Shown one piece after another: positions 1 through 9,939 of a stretch of 21,660 nt of DNA (the first letter of the stretch is position 1; every line of letters begins with the position of its first letter). The position numbers and the translations under genes were made by a program. The notes under the pieces are model-generated. The model was not told the origin of the DNA, did no database searches, and saw only the letters and a list, made by a program, of their open reading frames with translations. The DNA comes from Leucosporidium creatinivorum. Its lineage: Eukaryota; Basidiomycota; Microbotryomycetes; Leucosporidiales; Leucosporidiaceae. The stretch spans positions 1 to 21,660 of the forward strand of contig BCKL01000054.1 in the NCBI GenBank assembly GCA_001600635.1, given 5' to 3'.

Positions 1-425
1 TGAGCGGGTTCCGTCTGTGAGTGTCGGCGTCGAGCTGACGACTCGTTTTTCGCCCAGTGAAGCGCTCGGCGCTCGGTGCTCAGCGGCCGAGGCGTGATAG
101 CTTGCTCTTGTGCTGCAAGGCGGGGAGTTGATGTGCTGAATACATAGCCGTGTCTACAAGAGACTTGAACGCTGGCTGACGGCGAGAGTCTGCGAGGCCA
201 GCCAAGTCAGATGGGACCGCCGAGTTCTGACTACGCCGAGCAAGTCTTTCGGAGTTGAAGGGGGGGCGCGACCGTGCTCCCTGTCTCTCAGCTGAAGTGA
301 TCAGAGCTTTCAATATCTTCAGTCCTACCTACAGCCCCGAAAACACTGCCGAGGTGAGCTCGGCCCACTGCACCCGACTCATTCCCTATCCCGCCCTACT
401 CTCCGAGCCCTCTCCCACCTCCAGC
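1..425. other. Left edge, no confident gene; possible last intron of a cut-off + strand gene
   Basis: No supported complete gene lies here. Positions 17-57 look like one of this genome's short introns: donor GTGAGT at 17, branch-like GAGCTGACG, and a T-rich stretch ending in CCCAG. If real, this could be the last intron of a + strand gene whose body lies left of the window, with its stop shortly after position 57. Only 16 bases of upstream exon are present, so the frame cannot be tested. The rest, up to the stop of the next gene on the minus strand at 426, would be 3' flanking sequence. Confidence 0.25.
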
Positions 426-1054
426 TCACTCGTGCATCATCTCGTACTGCTTGGCTCCCTCGATGGGCTTCAGACCTGGCCTGCGAGACGAGGGAGACCG
501 CGTGAGAGTCGTCTCCCTCACTGAGAGCGATCTTCCTAGCTCCTCGGCGACGGCAAAGCCGACTCACCAGCGGTCCTTGACGAAGAACTCGACGGTGATG
601 GGCACGTCCTTGAAGCGAGGAAGACAAGCAGTACCGACGACCACTGCAACACGAGCAGATCAGCTCGATCCTATGGCCGACCGCCGAAGCTCACTCTTCT
701 CGCCGAGCTTGTCGCTCGTATGAGCAATGTTGGCGCCGCACCCTCTGCAGAACTGACGGTGGAGAGTCGTACCAGAAGCGGCGACGGTATCGTAGTAGCG
801 TAGGCAGGACGAGGTGATCGTCACGGCCGAGATGGGACAGACGATGTAGAGATGAGCAGCGCGGAGAGGGCGTGGCAGTCGCTATTGATGGTTGAGAGGC
901 AAGAGTTAGGTCAGCTGCAAAATTGAAGAGCTTCAGCTGCACGCTAGACGACTCACCTGCAGTGACAGACGATGTGAGGCGAGCAAGTCTCGCGGATTTC
1001 AATGGTAGACTGGCCGCAGAGACAGCCACCGCGGTGAACGATAGTGCTAGACAT
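426..1054 (-). CDS. GFA-domain (CENP-V/GFA family) zinc protein, with a one-base frame break
   Basis: Small zinc-binding protein of the glutathione-dependent formaldehyde-activating (GFA)/CENP-V fold; the substrate is unknown. Minus-strand exons are 1054-957, 881-695, 643-568 and 480-426, about 138 residues, the usual family size. The start gives MSSTIVHRGGCLCGQS, followed by the zinc motifs CLCG (Cys11, Cys13) and CHCSDC (from Cys30), then RQFCRGCGANI, and a C-terminus VKDRWPGLKPIEGAKQY typical of fungal GFA proteins. Introns have GTGAG donors and AG acceptors. Odd point: the reading frame that gives CHCSDCHALSA does not connect to the one that gives HLYIVCPISAVTITS. The exons sum to 416 nt, one short of a multiple of three, so exon 2 appears to lack one base near 857-870. 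This could be an assembly error or a real inactivating change. Family assignment is firm; activity of this copy is not. Confidence 0.8.
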
Positions 1055-1353
1055 CGCGTACGCTCTTCTATTCGGACGAGAGACGGGAGGAAGGGAGACG
1101 AAGAGAGAGGGGGGAGCGTGGTCGCGGAACTTTCGACCTCGGCGCTAGCTTTCGAGTCCTCGCTCATCTCTCTTTTCTCATCTCCCGTGCTCGGACAAAG
1201 CTCATCAAACAAAGTCCGTTTCATATGCTAACCCAAAGTGCAAACTGGCCATTCATGCTTTTGATGCTGCTTCTGCTATCGTCAATCGGTCGTGAGAAAA
1301 GAAGAGAAAACGGAGCCCAGGAACTCTATATATGCTGTTCAGTCCCTCCCTAT

Positions 1354-4300
1354 CTACATCACCAAACAATCCTTATCCTCGCCCGGTCCCTTCCTCTTCT
1401 GCAACACCTTCTCCCTTTCCCCCTTGCGATTTTCAAACTCCTCCGACCCGAGCACGGGCGAAGCGCTCGCCTGCTGCCTCGGTGGCATCCGCACTTGACC
1501 GGGCTGGGGTGGTCCGTTCGAGAGCTGTCGTTCTTGGGGTGCGGGGCGGCCGTAGTGCTGCGAGGAGGGGGGCATCGTCGCGGCGGCGTAAGGACTGTCG
1601 TCGTAGGAGAGGGGAGCGAAATCCGAGTGCTGCTCCTGGTGGTGTTGCGGATGCTGCTGGTACTGCATCTGTTGAGCGCTCCACTGCTCCTGCTGCTGCT
1701 GACGCTGAGCCTGCGCTTGAGCGTAGAGGTCGGGCTGGGAGGCGCTCCTCTGCCGAATCATCGGCGGTGGTCCCGGCCTCGCCGCTCCATTCTGCGACGA
1801 CTGCTGCTGCTGCCCTCCATGCATCGGCAGTCGTCCTCGATCGACGCTCTTGCCCCGCTCCTTGGCAGTAGCGATGGCCGCCTTCCTCTCCTTCTTGGTG
1901 ATCTTGGTCGTTGGTGGAGGCTTGTAAGGCGTCGGCGGAGGTTGGGAAGGCGCAGGAGGCTGACGAGCGAAGGGCTGCGAGTGAGGCTGACCGGCCATGC
2001 GGAGACGATCCATCGCGCGCTTGTCGCCGTGGCTGGCGGCCTTCTTGAACCACTCGAGCGCCTCGCGCGAGTCCTTGTGCGTTCCGATGCCGGTCTGCGC
2101 GAAGAAAGAGATCAGCGTCCACGCGTCCTCGAGCTCGTCTGGAGATCACTCACCTCGGTGAAGTATCCGACTGCATACTCAGCCTTGGCCAAGTCCATAT
2201 CGGCGGCCTTCCTCGCCCAGAGGTACGCCTCAGTGTCGGATTGAGGGAGGACGCCAGGCGAGCCGACGAGATACCATGCGGTGAGGGCGAAGCAGGCTTC
2301 TCGGTGGTTCTGTTGAGCGGCGATGTCTGTGTTGCGAAAAGGCGAGGTGAGTGGGAGGAGCGTCGGAGAGGAGCGGAGAGGGAGGGACGAGAACGGAGCG
2401 GGAAGATCGGCGAGCTGCTCGGGAGAACGAGGGGAGGAGCGAAGTAACGCACTGTAGTAATGAATACTGAGCGCCGAGTCCTGAGGGCAGCCCATCTTGC
2501 CGTACTCGTAGCACTCGCCGAGCTTGTAGGCGCTCGGGGCGTACTGCAGCTCGGAAGCACGAGCGAGAAGCTCGGCAGCGTATTCCTCGTCCTGTGAGGG
2601 GAGGGTGGAAGGGTCAGCGTGGTGTTCGGATCGTCGAGTTGATCGCCTCGAGGAAGGACGTCGATAAGAACGCCGAGACGAGTGATGGGAAAACGGCCGC
2701 CGAAACTCGGCCAGACTACTCACCTGGAACACGACATTCTCGATCCCCTTCTCATGCAGCACGGCCAACTCGTGCAAACTCTGCGGCTGAGGCGGGTCGA
2801 CCTGATCCGCCAGCTCGGCGGCGCGCTTGAGCCACTTGACGCCTTCCCTCGGTCGCTTCGAGAGGCCCAGCTCGCCGTTAATCTCGGCGAGACCGAGGCG
2901 GTGCATGGCGGAGGGGTGGTTGAGGACGGCGGCGCGGCTGTTGGGAGAGAGGGGAGGACGGTGAGCGGCGAGCGAGCGGAGATGACAAGAGAGAGAAGAG
3001 ACGTACCGGAGGAGTTGGACGGCCTTGCTTTGATCGCGCTTGCATCCCCAGGCGTTCTCGCAGCATTGGGCGGCGCGGAAGCAGGCGTCCGAGTGGCCGT
3101 GCTTGCCCGCGAGCATGAAGAGGGGGAAGGCCTTGTCGTAGTCGCGCTTGCCCTGGTGGCGGTGATTGCAGATGTAGGAAGATGTGGAAGGAACGGGGGA
3201 GGGTGGCGAAGAGGGAGGAGAGGAGAGGAGATCAGCTCGGCGAAGGGGCAACGCCGAGAGAAAGCGCCAAGACTCACCTTGGCAGTCCCTACACCCTGAG
3301 TATAGCAGTCGGCGAGGAAGTATTGGCTCTTTACATGCCCTCTCTGCGCCAACTTGTTCAGCAACCCCACACTCTCCGAAATCAACGCCTGCTCCTTGTG
3401 CTTGGCCGCCAGATCCTGCTCGGTCGTGCCCCGAGCGACTCCACTCGCAGCAGCATCCGCATCCCTCGCAGCTTCCACCTCACTGACGACCTCCATGACA
3501 AAGGTGCAGAATTCAAACTGGATATCGGGATCGTTGGTCTTGCGAGCGTTGGCGCGGTAGAGGTCCAGCGTCTTTTCGTGGGAGAGGAGGGAGGCGAGGG
3601 CGCCGGGACGAAGGTGGGACTGATCGAGGAGAGGTGCAGGGAGGGGATCGCCGTGTCCGTGGGACGAGGGGATGCCGTAGAGCGAGGCGGCGCGACTGGC
3701 GGCGTAGGGAGCGGAAAAGTAGCGAGCTTGCTGGGGTTGCGAGCCGGGCTGAGGCGGTCGAGGAGCTTCGTACGAGTTGGAGGAGAAGGAGCCGGAGCCC
3801 GATTCGTTGCGGAGGGGGAGGTTGCGTTGTGATCCAGGCGCCGAGGTAGGGGTGTGGGTGCCCGAGTAGTCTCCTCCTGCTGGCGAGACGGTGCCGCTGC
3901 GAGGAGCACCGCCTGGCGCCTGTAGTCCATAGAAGCTCGACCTCGAAGGGCCTCTGCCATGCTGGTAAGGTTGCGCTCCCCCCTGCGCCTGCGCGGGGTC
4001 CGCGTCGTCTCCCAGGTCCTCGCGCCCGACCAACTCGCCGTAGGAGGACTCTACTCCTGGTGAGCTTGCGCGCATGGCAAAGAAGGAGGAAGCGCGCCCA
4101 CGAGCTCCCCCTCCGATGGGCCCTTCGTTGTCGCTGTCGTCAATGACCTCCCTGCGCCCGTTCGCTGCTGCTGGTACTCCTCCTGCACTCCAATCCAGCG
4201 GACCAGCCTGTCCTGCACCGTTCCATCCAGCTACAGGGTGTTGAGATACACCCCTCAGATCTTCCTCCTCGTCCTCATCGCCTGGTTGATCCACGCCGAA

Positions 4301-4549
4301 GAAAGAGTTGGGACGAGCGGCCTGGGGTCTTGGGCGGTGGAGGACTGAGTTGCTCGAGTTGGAGGTGGTGCGCGGGCGAGTAGGAGCAGGGGCAGTAGGA
4401 TCTTCTCTGAGAGGTTGAGTTGTAGTCGAGTAGAAGTCGTTGGAGGGTCGTTGGTGAGGTTGTTGCTGGTGTTGGTTGGAGAAGGGAAGAGGTGATGTAA
4501 GGGAAGGGGAAGCAGAGTCGCCTGGATAAGGCAGTGGTTTGTCGCTCAT
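1354..4549 (-). CDS. SKT5: Chitin synthase activator, Sel1-repeat protein (SKT5/CHS4 type)
   Basis: Likely activator and localiser of a class IV (Chs3-type) chitin synthase at the plasma membrane, septum or bud neck. Minus-strand exons are 4549-3278, 3152-3007, 2937-2724, 2591-2453, 2326-2154 and 2094-1354, giving 894 residues in one frame. Residues 1 to about 315 are low-complexity and disordered (Pro, Ser and Gln rich). The SKT5 core starts near LASLLSHEKTLDLYR. Sel1-like helical repeats run from about 396 to 680, with motifs such as SQYFLADCYTQGVGTAK, GKHGHSDACFRAAQC and ALEWFKKAASHGDKRAM. A basic KKERKAA stretch and a Gln-rich tail follow. The protein ends in Cys-Leu-Val-Met, a CaaX prenylation box, as in yeast Chs4 (CVIM). 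The exon 5-6 intron is only 59 nt. A 45-codon upstream ORF (4711-4574) ends 24 nt before this ATG and could be in the leader if transcription starts that far out. Confidence 0.93.
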
Positions 4550-5060
4550 ATCCTCCGTATGAGCTCGACCAGCCTACAGCTTCCAATTCGGCCGAGTGAG
4601 AGGCTGAAACGAGAGACGAGGCGAAGGGAGGAAGACGAAGAGTGTTCGGCGTCGCAGAGCTCGAGCCCAAGCGAAGCCGAGACAAGGTAAGGTTTGCTTA
4701 TTGAATTGCATGTTGTAGTCTGATATACTTCTACCAAGCTGTATTTCTCACTTCACAACTCCCTAAGGCAACTTCTGATGAGGTACAGCCCCTCGGTCAA
4801 GACGCGCTCCAAGCTCCATCTCGCGTCGACCCGGCTCTCCCTTCGTCACTTTACTCGCTTGCTACCCTTCGACTTAACGGGCTACAGACGGGCACTCAAT
4901 CGCTGGAAGAAGACCTGCTCATACGCTAACAAGCGCCTGTAGGCTTGTCTACTGCTTGGGAGCCATTCCACGCTCTTCAGCTCTGGTACGCTCCCTCTCG
5001 CTCCTCTTCTCGCTGGTAACAGAGCTCATACTGCTGCTCTCCTACAGCTCGTCGTAAACG
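4550..5060. promoter_or_regulatory. Divergent upstream region shared by the SKT5 and amino acid transporter genes
   Basis: These 511 bp separate two start codons that point away from each other, so the promoters of both genes should lie here. A minus-strand upstream ORF of 45 codons (4711-4574) precedes SKT5. On the + strand, a GTACGC donor at 4986 and a pyrimidine-rich CTCCTACAG acceptor ending at 5047 could delimit a 62-nt intron in the transporter 5' UTR, ending 13 nt before its ATG; no clear CTGAC branch site supports it. I could not identify a convincing TATA box or named operator. Confidence 0.5.
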
Positions 5061-7636
5061 ATGGAAGATGCTACTCCCATTCCCATGGCACCCACCTCAA
5101 CAGCACCAACACCTTCCCACCCCCACTCGAACCGCGACTCCATCTCCTCCGTCTCCCCCTTTCCACCTCAACCCGTCCGAGCAAACGACTATGACGACGA
5201 CGATGACCTCGCCCTAGACGACGCCCACGGCCTGCTCCAAGAAGAGGACAAAGCCTACTCGCGCTCCCGCGCCGGCTCCCTCTCCTTCGACTTCTCCTCC
5301 AACCTCCTTCTCGCTTCCTCTGAAGAAGTGCCCACCGCATGGGGTACACCAGGAGGACGAAGAGGTGGAGGAGGAGGAGGAGTGGATGAGAAGATTAGCG
5401 TTACGGCGGGCATTGCCTTGATTGTAGGGATGCAGATTGGTTCGGGCATCTTCTCCTCGCCCGGGGTGGTAGCGAGGGAGACGGGAGCCGTGGGCAGTGC
5501 GTTGCTCGCTTGGGTGGGTGCTGGGTTGCTGAGTTGGGCGGGAGCCAGCTCGTTTGCCGAGCTGGGGAGCGCGTTGCCGTTGAATGGAGGTGCGCAGGCG
5601 GTAAGTTGCTTCGCCGAGGTGTCTCTGTTGGCTGGACAAGAGCTACTTGCTGACTTTGGCGCCACCAAAAGTACCTGGATGCTGCTTTTGGTCCTCTACC
5701 AGCCTACTGCTTCAGCTTCACTGCCGTCACGGCGCTGAAACCAGGCTCGCAGGTGAGCTGACATTCGGCGCTCATCCTCCTTGACTTCCAAAAGTGACCG
5801 CCATCCCCACTCACTCTACCAAACCACAGGCCATCATCTCCATCATCTTTGGCGAGTACCTCTGCCGACTACTCTACCACACGGCCTTCAGCGCCGATCC
5901 GAACGTAGCTGCTCGGTCAGTCGATCGCTGCTTCCTCGATCGACTAGAGCTAGAGCTGATGCTTGCTGCTGACGTCCACAGAGGAGTACCAACTATTGCC
6001 ATCAAGCTCGTCGGCATCCTCGCCCTCTTCTTCATCTCAGTCATGCAGGCATGGAGCTCGAAAGCTGGAACTCGAGCTCAGCTCGTGCTCACCGTCTTCA
6101 AGGTGCGCATCTTCGACTCTGAGCTTTGGGGCCCTCCTGCTCTTCATAATCTCTTCATGATGATTTTGATCCCAGAGCCAATCACTTCCACTCCACAGGT
6201 CTTTGCCCTCCTCCTCGTCTTCGTCGGAGGACTCGTCTTCCTCGGCCTCGGCAGAGGGGCATCAAGCTTCAGCTTCGAAGGATCGTCAGACAAGGCCGCT
6301 GGCTATGCTTTGGCATTGTTCTCGGCGTTGTGGGTGAGTCTGAGAGAGCGTGAAACTGAGGGCTGAACGAAGACGGCGCCGAGCTGACCTTTGGTGTCCG
6401 AAACCCTTGCGCGACAGACCTTCGACGGATGGGACCAGTGCAACTACGTAGCCAAGGACTGCGCTCCGGGTACTCTCCCGTCCGTCCCCGTTTCCCACTC
6501 TCCCTCTCCATACCCTCCGCTCCCTCTCCAATCACTAACCTCCGCCTCGCCTCCCCCAGAATAATCATCAACTCATCCCTGGCGCTCGTCCTCGCCCTCT
6601 TCCTCTGCGCCAACGTCTCCTACTTCCTCGTCCTCCCCTTCGCCACCGCCACCGCCTCCTCGACCATCGGCCTCGATTTCGGTCGAGCCATCGCGGGCCC
6701 GACGGGCGGGGTCATCTTTGCGCTCATCGTTAGTGTTAGCTGTATTGGAGCGCTTAATGGGTCGTTGTATACTTCGAGGTGAGTCTTGGATGTGTTTGAT
6801 CGGACGAGGAAGAATGAAGCTGACCTCCGCCGAGCACTCCTCAGTCGTCTCATCGTAGCAGCCGGAGAGCAGGGTTTCCTACCCAAGCTGTTCGCGCGGT
6901 ATAACGAGACTCGGGCGACGCCATTGAATGGCATCTTACTCTCTTCGGCCCTGTCGGCCGTCTTCATCTTCTTTGGCGATTTCGCACAGTGAGTCGATCT
7001 CGCTTCACCTCGGCTCAAGACGATCTGAGGAAGCTGACCCCACTGTGCTCGAACACTCCGCAGTCTCACGCTGTTCTACGGTGTACGTCGCGCTCCATCA
7101 CCCTAACCCCTCCGCCAGCAGTGACGGACCGAGCTGACCTCGCCTCCTCCTTGCGATGCCCCTCCTCGTCAACAGGTCTGCGCATGGACCTGGAACCTCG
7201 CCGTCGTAGTCGGCCTTCTCGTCCTCCGAGTACGAGAACCAGCATTGAAGCGGTGCGTTCGACCGCACACACTCGCCTGCTCCGCCTCGGCTGACCCTTG
7301 CGTCCCTCGAACTAGGCCGTATCGCACCTGGCTCCCGACGCCCATCCTTTTCGCATCAACAGCGCTCTTTCTTATCGTTCTGAGCTGCTTCTCCAAGCCT
7401 TGGGAGTCATTAGCTGCGTTTGGTGGGTCCTCTCGCTCGATCGACGCTCGGCGAGTCGAGCTGATCCTCTTCGTCTCGTTTGCGTCTCGAACAGTCTTCT
7501 GTGGTGCGGGAGCAGTGCCTTATTACTTCCAGACACGGAGAACAGGCGAGTCGTGCTCCTCCTGACCGCACTGAGGCGATGGCTGACTCGCTTCATTCGT
7601 CGAGCAGAAGAGGTCAGGGACGTAGAGATGACTTAA
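5061..7636 (+). CDS. L-type amino acid transporter (LAT, APC superfamily)
   Basis: Membrane amino acid permease, probably at the plasma membrane. Exons are 5061-5600, 5672-5752, 5830-5915, 5982-6102, 6199-6333, 6418-6479, 6560-6778, 6845-6988, 7064-7082, 7176-7252, 7316-7422, 7495-7545 and 7608-7636, giving 556 residues. Residues 1-110 are a cytosolic tail with an Asp run (about 43-49) and a Gly run. The first membrane helix holds the APC substrate motif GSGIF at 127-131 (context IGSGIFSSPG), as in LAT proteins. About twelve hydrophobic segments follow, with family motifs FDGWDQCNYVAKD, ALNGSLYTSSRL and KRPYRTWLPTP. Exon 9 is only 19 nt. The last intron seems to start with GC (7546-7607); reading through it instead stops at 7563-7565 after TGESCSS. 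The intron 7423-7494 is 72 nt without a stop, so its retention would keep the frame. Substrate (large neutral amino acids or methionine) cannot be told from sequence. Confidence 0.9.
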
Positions 7637-7796
7637 CAGGTGTAGTCAGTCTAGGAAGATGGAACATGCCCTTCTTACTGCATACCCCAGCCACGATTGT
7701 CTCCGAAAGCGAGTGGAGCGCGCATACGATCTCCTCTCGGCGCTCGGCGATCGTAACGAAGCACTAAACAACACTGTATTGCCCCTCGCATCCCAA
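7637..7796. other. Convergent 3' spacer between transporter and dehydrogenase genes
   Basis: The two stop codons face each other across 160 bp, so both transcripts must end in or overlap through this spacer. No recognisable gene or RNA structure is seen in it. Confidence 0.6.
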
Positions 7797-9424
7797 CTAC
7801 GCATCAGTTGGTGGCCCCACCATCAGCTTCATAATCATGTTCCCATCCTTATCCTTGCCGGCCAGCAACGCCTCGAACGCCTCATTGATCTTGTCAAGAG
7901 GGAAGCGAGTCGTGACGAGCTTCTCGACGCCAGGCAGACGACCGGAGCCAAAGAGAGCGAGGGCGTCGGGGTAGGTGTTGCTGTGGTACATTGGGGTCAG
8001 CTTGAGGTGCAGAGATAGAGGTGAAGGGACTCACGCGTAGCGGAAGACGCCGAGAAGGTCGACCTCGCGGAAGGCGGCGGCCGAGATGGGGCTGTAGAAA
8101 GGCGGTTAGCTGTGTTTGAGGGTGAAGAGGGGACCAGAGCATACAGAACAGCGTTGGGAGTACCCATGCCGATGAAGACGACCTTTCCTCCAGGGCGAGC
8201 AGTCTGCGAACCGAAAACGATCAGCGAACGGCTTGGCTTCTCGCCTTTGCCCAAGACTCACGTGAATGGCAGCCTGCATGCAAGTCTCGACACCAGTGCA
8301 CTCCATCACGACGTCGAAACCATCAGAGTCGACGGGTCCGTAGCCCTTCAGGATATCCTCGGCGGTAGACTTGGCCGCCTCGAGTCCAGCCGCCGAGGTC
8401 TCGGGACGGGGAGTGCGAGGAAGAACGTAGCCCGAAGTGGCGAAGCCCTCGTCTACGGCAAACTTGACACGCTCTTCGTTGCTGTGGGTAGGGACAGATC
8501 AGCGAAAGCTCGACGACGCGGGCGATACAGCTGCTCACATGTCGACGACGACGGTGTGAGTTGCTCCGTGGGCCTTTGCGACGGCAAGAGCGAGCAGACC
8601 GACAGCTCCAGCACCGAGGATGAGGACCGTCTGTCCAGCAGCGATGTGGGCACGACGAGCGGCGTGGAGAACGACTGAGAGAGGCTCGACGAGCGCGGCG
8701 GCTTCGTAGGAGCACGAGTCGGGGAGCTTGTGCAGGTGGGTTACGGGGTGGTTGAGGAGGGATTGGAGGGAGCCGTCCTGATGAGGGAAGACCTTGGCCG
8801 AAGAGTTGAAGCGCACTGTCGATGGCAGCGAGGTTAGCGAGGGTAGAAGCGGAAGGGGAGATCGGCGAAAGCTCACTCTTCGTGCACAGGTTGTAGCGGC
8901 CAGTCTTGCAGAGACGGCATGCACCACAGTAAACACCAGCTTCAATGGCGACGCGCTCGCCGACCTTGTAGTCCGTTACGCCATCTCCAATAGCAGTCTG
9001 AAGGGGGAGAAGGTCGGTCAGCGCCCCCGCGGAGCACTCAAGATTCAGTTTCTCTCGACTCACGATGACTCCAGCGGACTCGTGACCGAGGCACATGGGA
9101 GTTCTGTAGCTTAAGCACCGTCAGCTGCTCTGCCGTTATCTGAAGTGCTCCCTGTAGCCCGGGCCAGAGCTGTGGGGGAAGCTCACTTAAGGACGTATTC
9201 TCCATTGCGGCCGTGGAGGTAGTAGTGAAGGTCGGATCCGCAAAGTCCAGTAGCTTTGACAGCGACTTGTGCTTCTCCAGGAGCGGGCGCCGAGATGGGA
9301 CGCTTGGTCTGCGAGGGGAGAGGACGGTGAGCGAGCGAGACGACGGCAATGAGCAAGGCCAGCTCACCAGACGCAAGTCCTTCGCTCCGTGAAGTACGGC
9401 GGACAGATTCTGTTGCTCAGGCAT
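7797..9424 (-). CDS. Zinc-dependent polyol dehydrogenase (sorbitol/xylitol dehydrogenase type)
   Basis: Medium-chain dehydrogenase/reductase that probably oxidises a polyol (sorbitol, xylitol or similar) to the ketose with NAD+ in the cytosol. Minus-strand exons are 9424-9368, 9308-9187, 9103-9064, 8997-8877, 8815-8539, 8481-8262, 8203-8145, 8091-8035 and 7980-7797, giving 378 residues, close to the usual 350-380. Catalytic zinc ligands are visible: Cys42 in GLCGSDLHYY, His67-Glu68 in LGHESAG, and Glu157 in LVEPLSV. Structural zinc cysteines are 97, 100, 103 and 111 (CGACRLCKTGRYNLC). The Rossmann motif GAGAVG is at 181-186 and is followed by an acidic Asp205 (VVVDI), which favours NAD+ over NADP+. 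The C-terminus (FPLDKINEAFEALLAGKD) is typical of sorbitol dehydrogenases. Exact substrate is inferred only from the family; L-arabinitol or other polyols remain possible. Confidence 0.92.
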
Positions 9425-9939
9425 TTTCCGTTTCGTGTCGTGTAGAACGGCGGCGAAGCTGGTTGAGAGGGAGAGTGTCGACCGAGGTGAGAGTTGCTGG
9501 ACGTTAGTCGAGTTGTAGGATGTTGTGGGCCGACGGAGTGGTAGATGCGATGTAGTCGAGTAGTTGTGCAAGTGCGAGAAACCCACCAGAAGCAGAAGGG
9601 AGAGAGGGAAAGCTGAGGAAATGGGGAAGGCGCGCGGGGGGTGCCGTTCGATCTGGCAATGCCGGTCGGAGGGCGACGGCGCCAAACCGCTGGCTTTCAA
9701 ACGCCTGCCAGCGTTCAGGCGAGCCGAAAGCAGAGCTTGTAGCGCTGTAGGCCTTGGAGAAGGGAGAAGGCGTCGACTTGCCGGACTCCGGCGAAGCTTC
9801 CCCGTTCCGCAGCCCTCGCTCGGCCCTCCTCCTCACAGCTCGCGCAGCTCTTGCGAAGATGAACAGCGTCGAGACAGCTGCAAAGCGGTCGAGTTACAAC
9901 AATGACCCTAGAGGAGCGCCAGCGCCCTTCCCTCCTCCC
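9425..9939. other. Gene-free stretch: 5' flank of the dehydrogenase and 3' flank of CUZ1
   Basis: Both neighbours are on the minus strand, so the right part should hold the CUZ1 3' UTR and terminator and the left part the dehydrogenase promoter and leader. Open frames here are low-complexity (Arg, Ser and Pro rich) with no family resemblance, and none has a persuasive start. I see no RNA gene or repeat. Confidence 0.55.

Noticed and set aside
1225-2244. 339-codon + strand open frame over the end of SKT5
   Set aside because: It lies antisense to the SKT5 last exons, is Leu/Arg-rich as expected from the complement of GC-rich Gln/Pro/Ser codons, and shows no family motif.
9504-9905. Overlapping open frames of about 110 codons on both strands upstream of the dehydrogenase
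   Set aside because: Low-complexity, no intron or start context, no recognised domain; better explained as flanking sequence.
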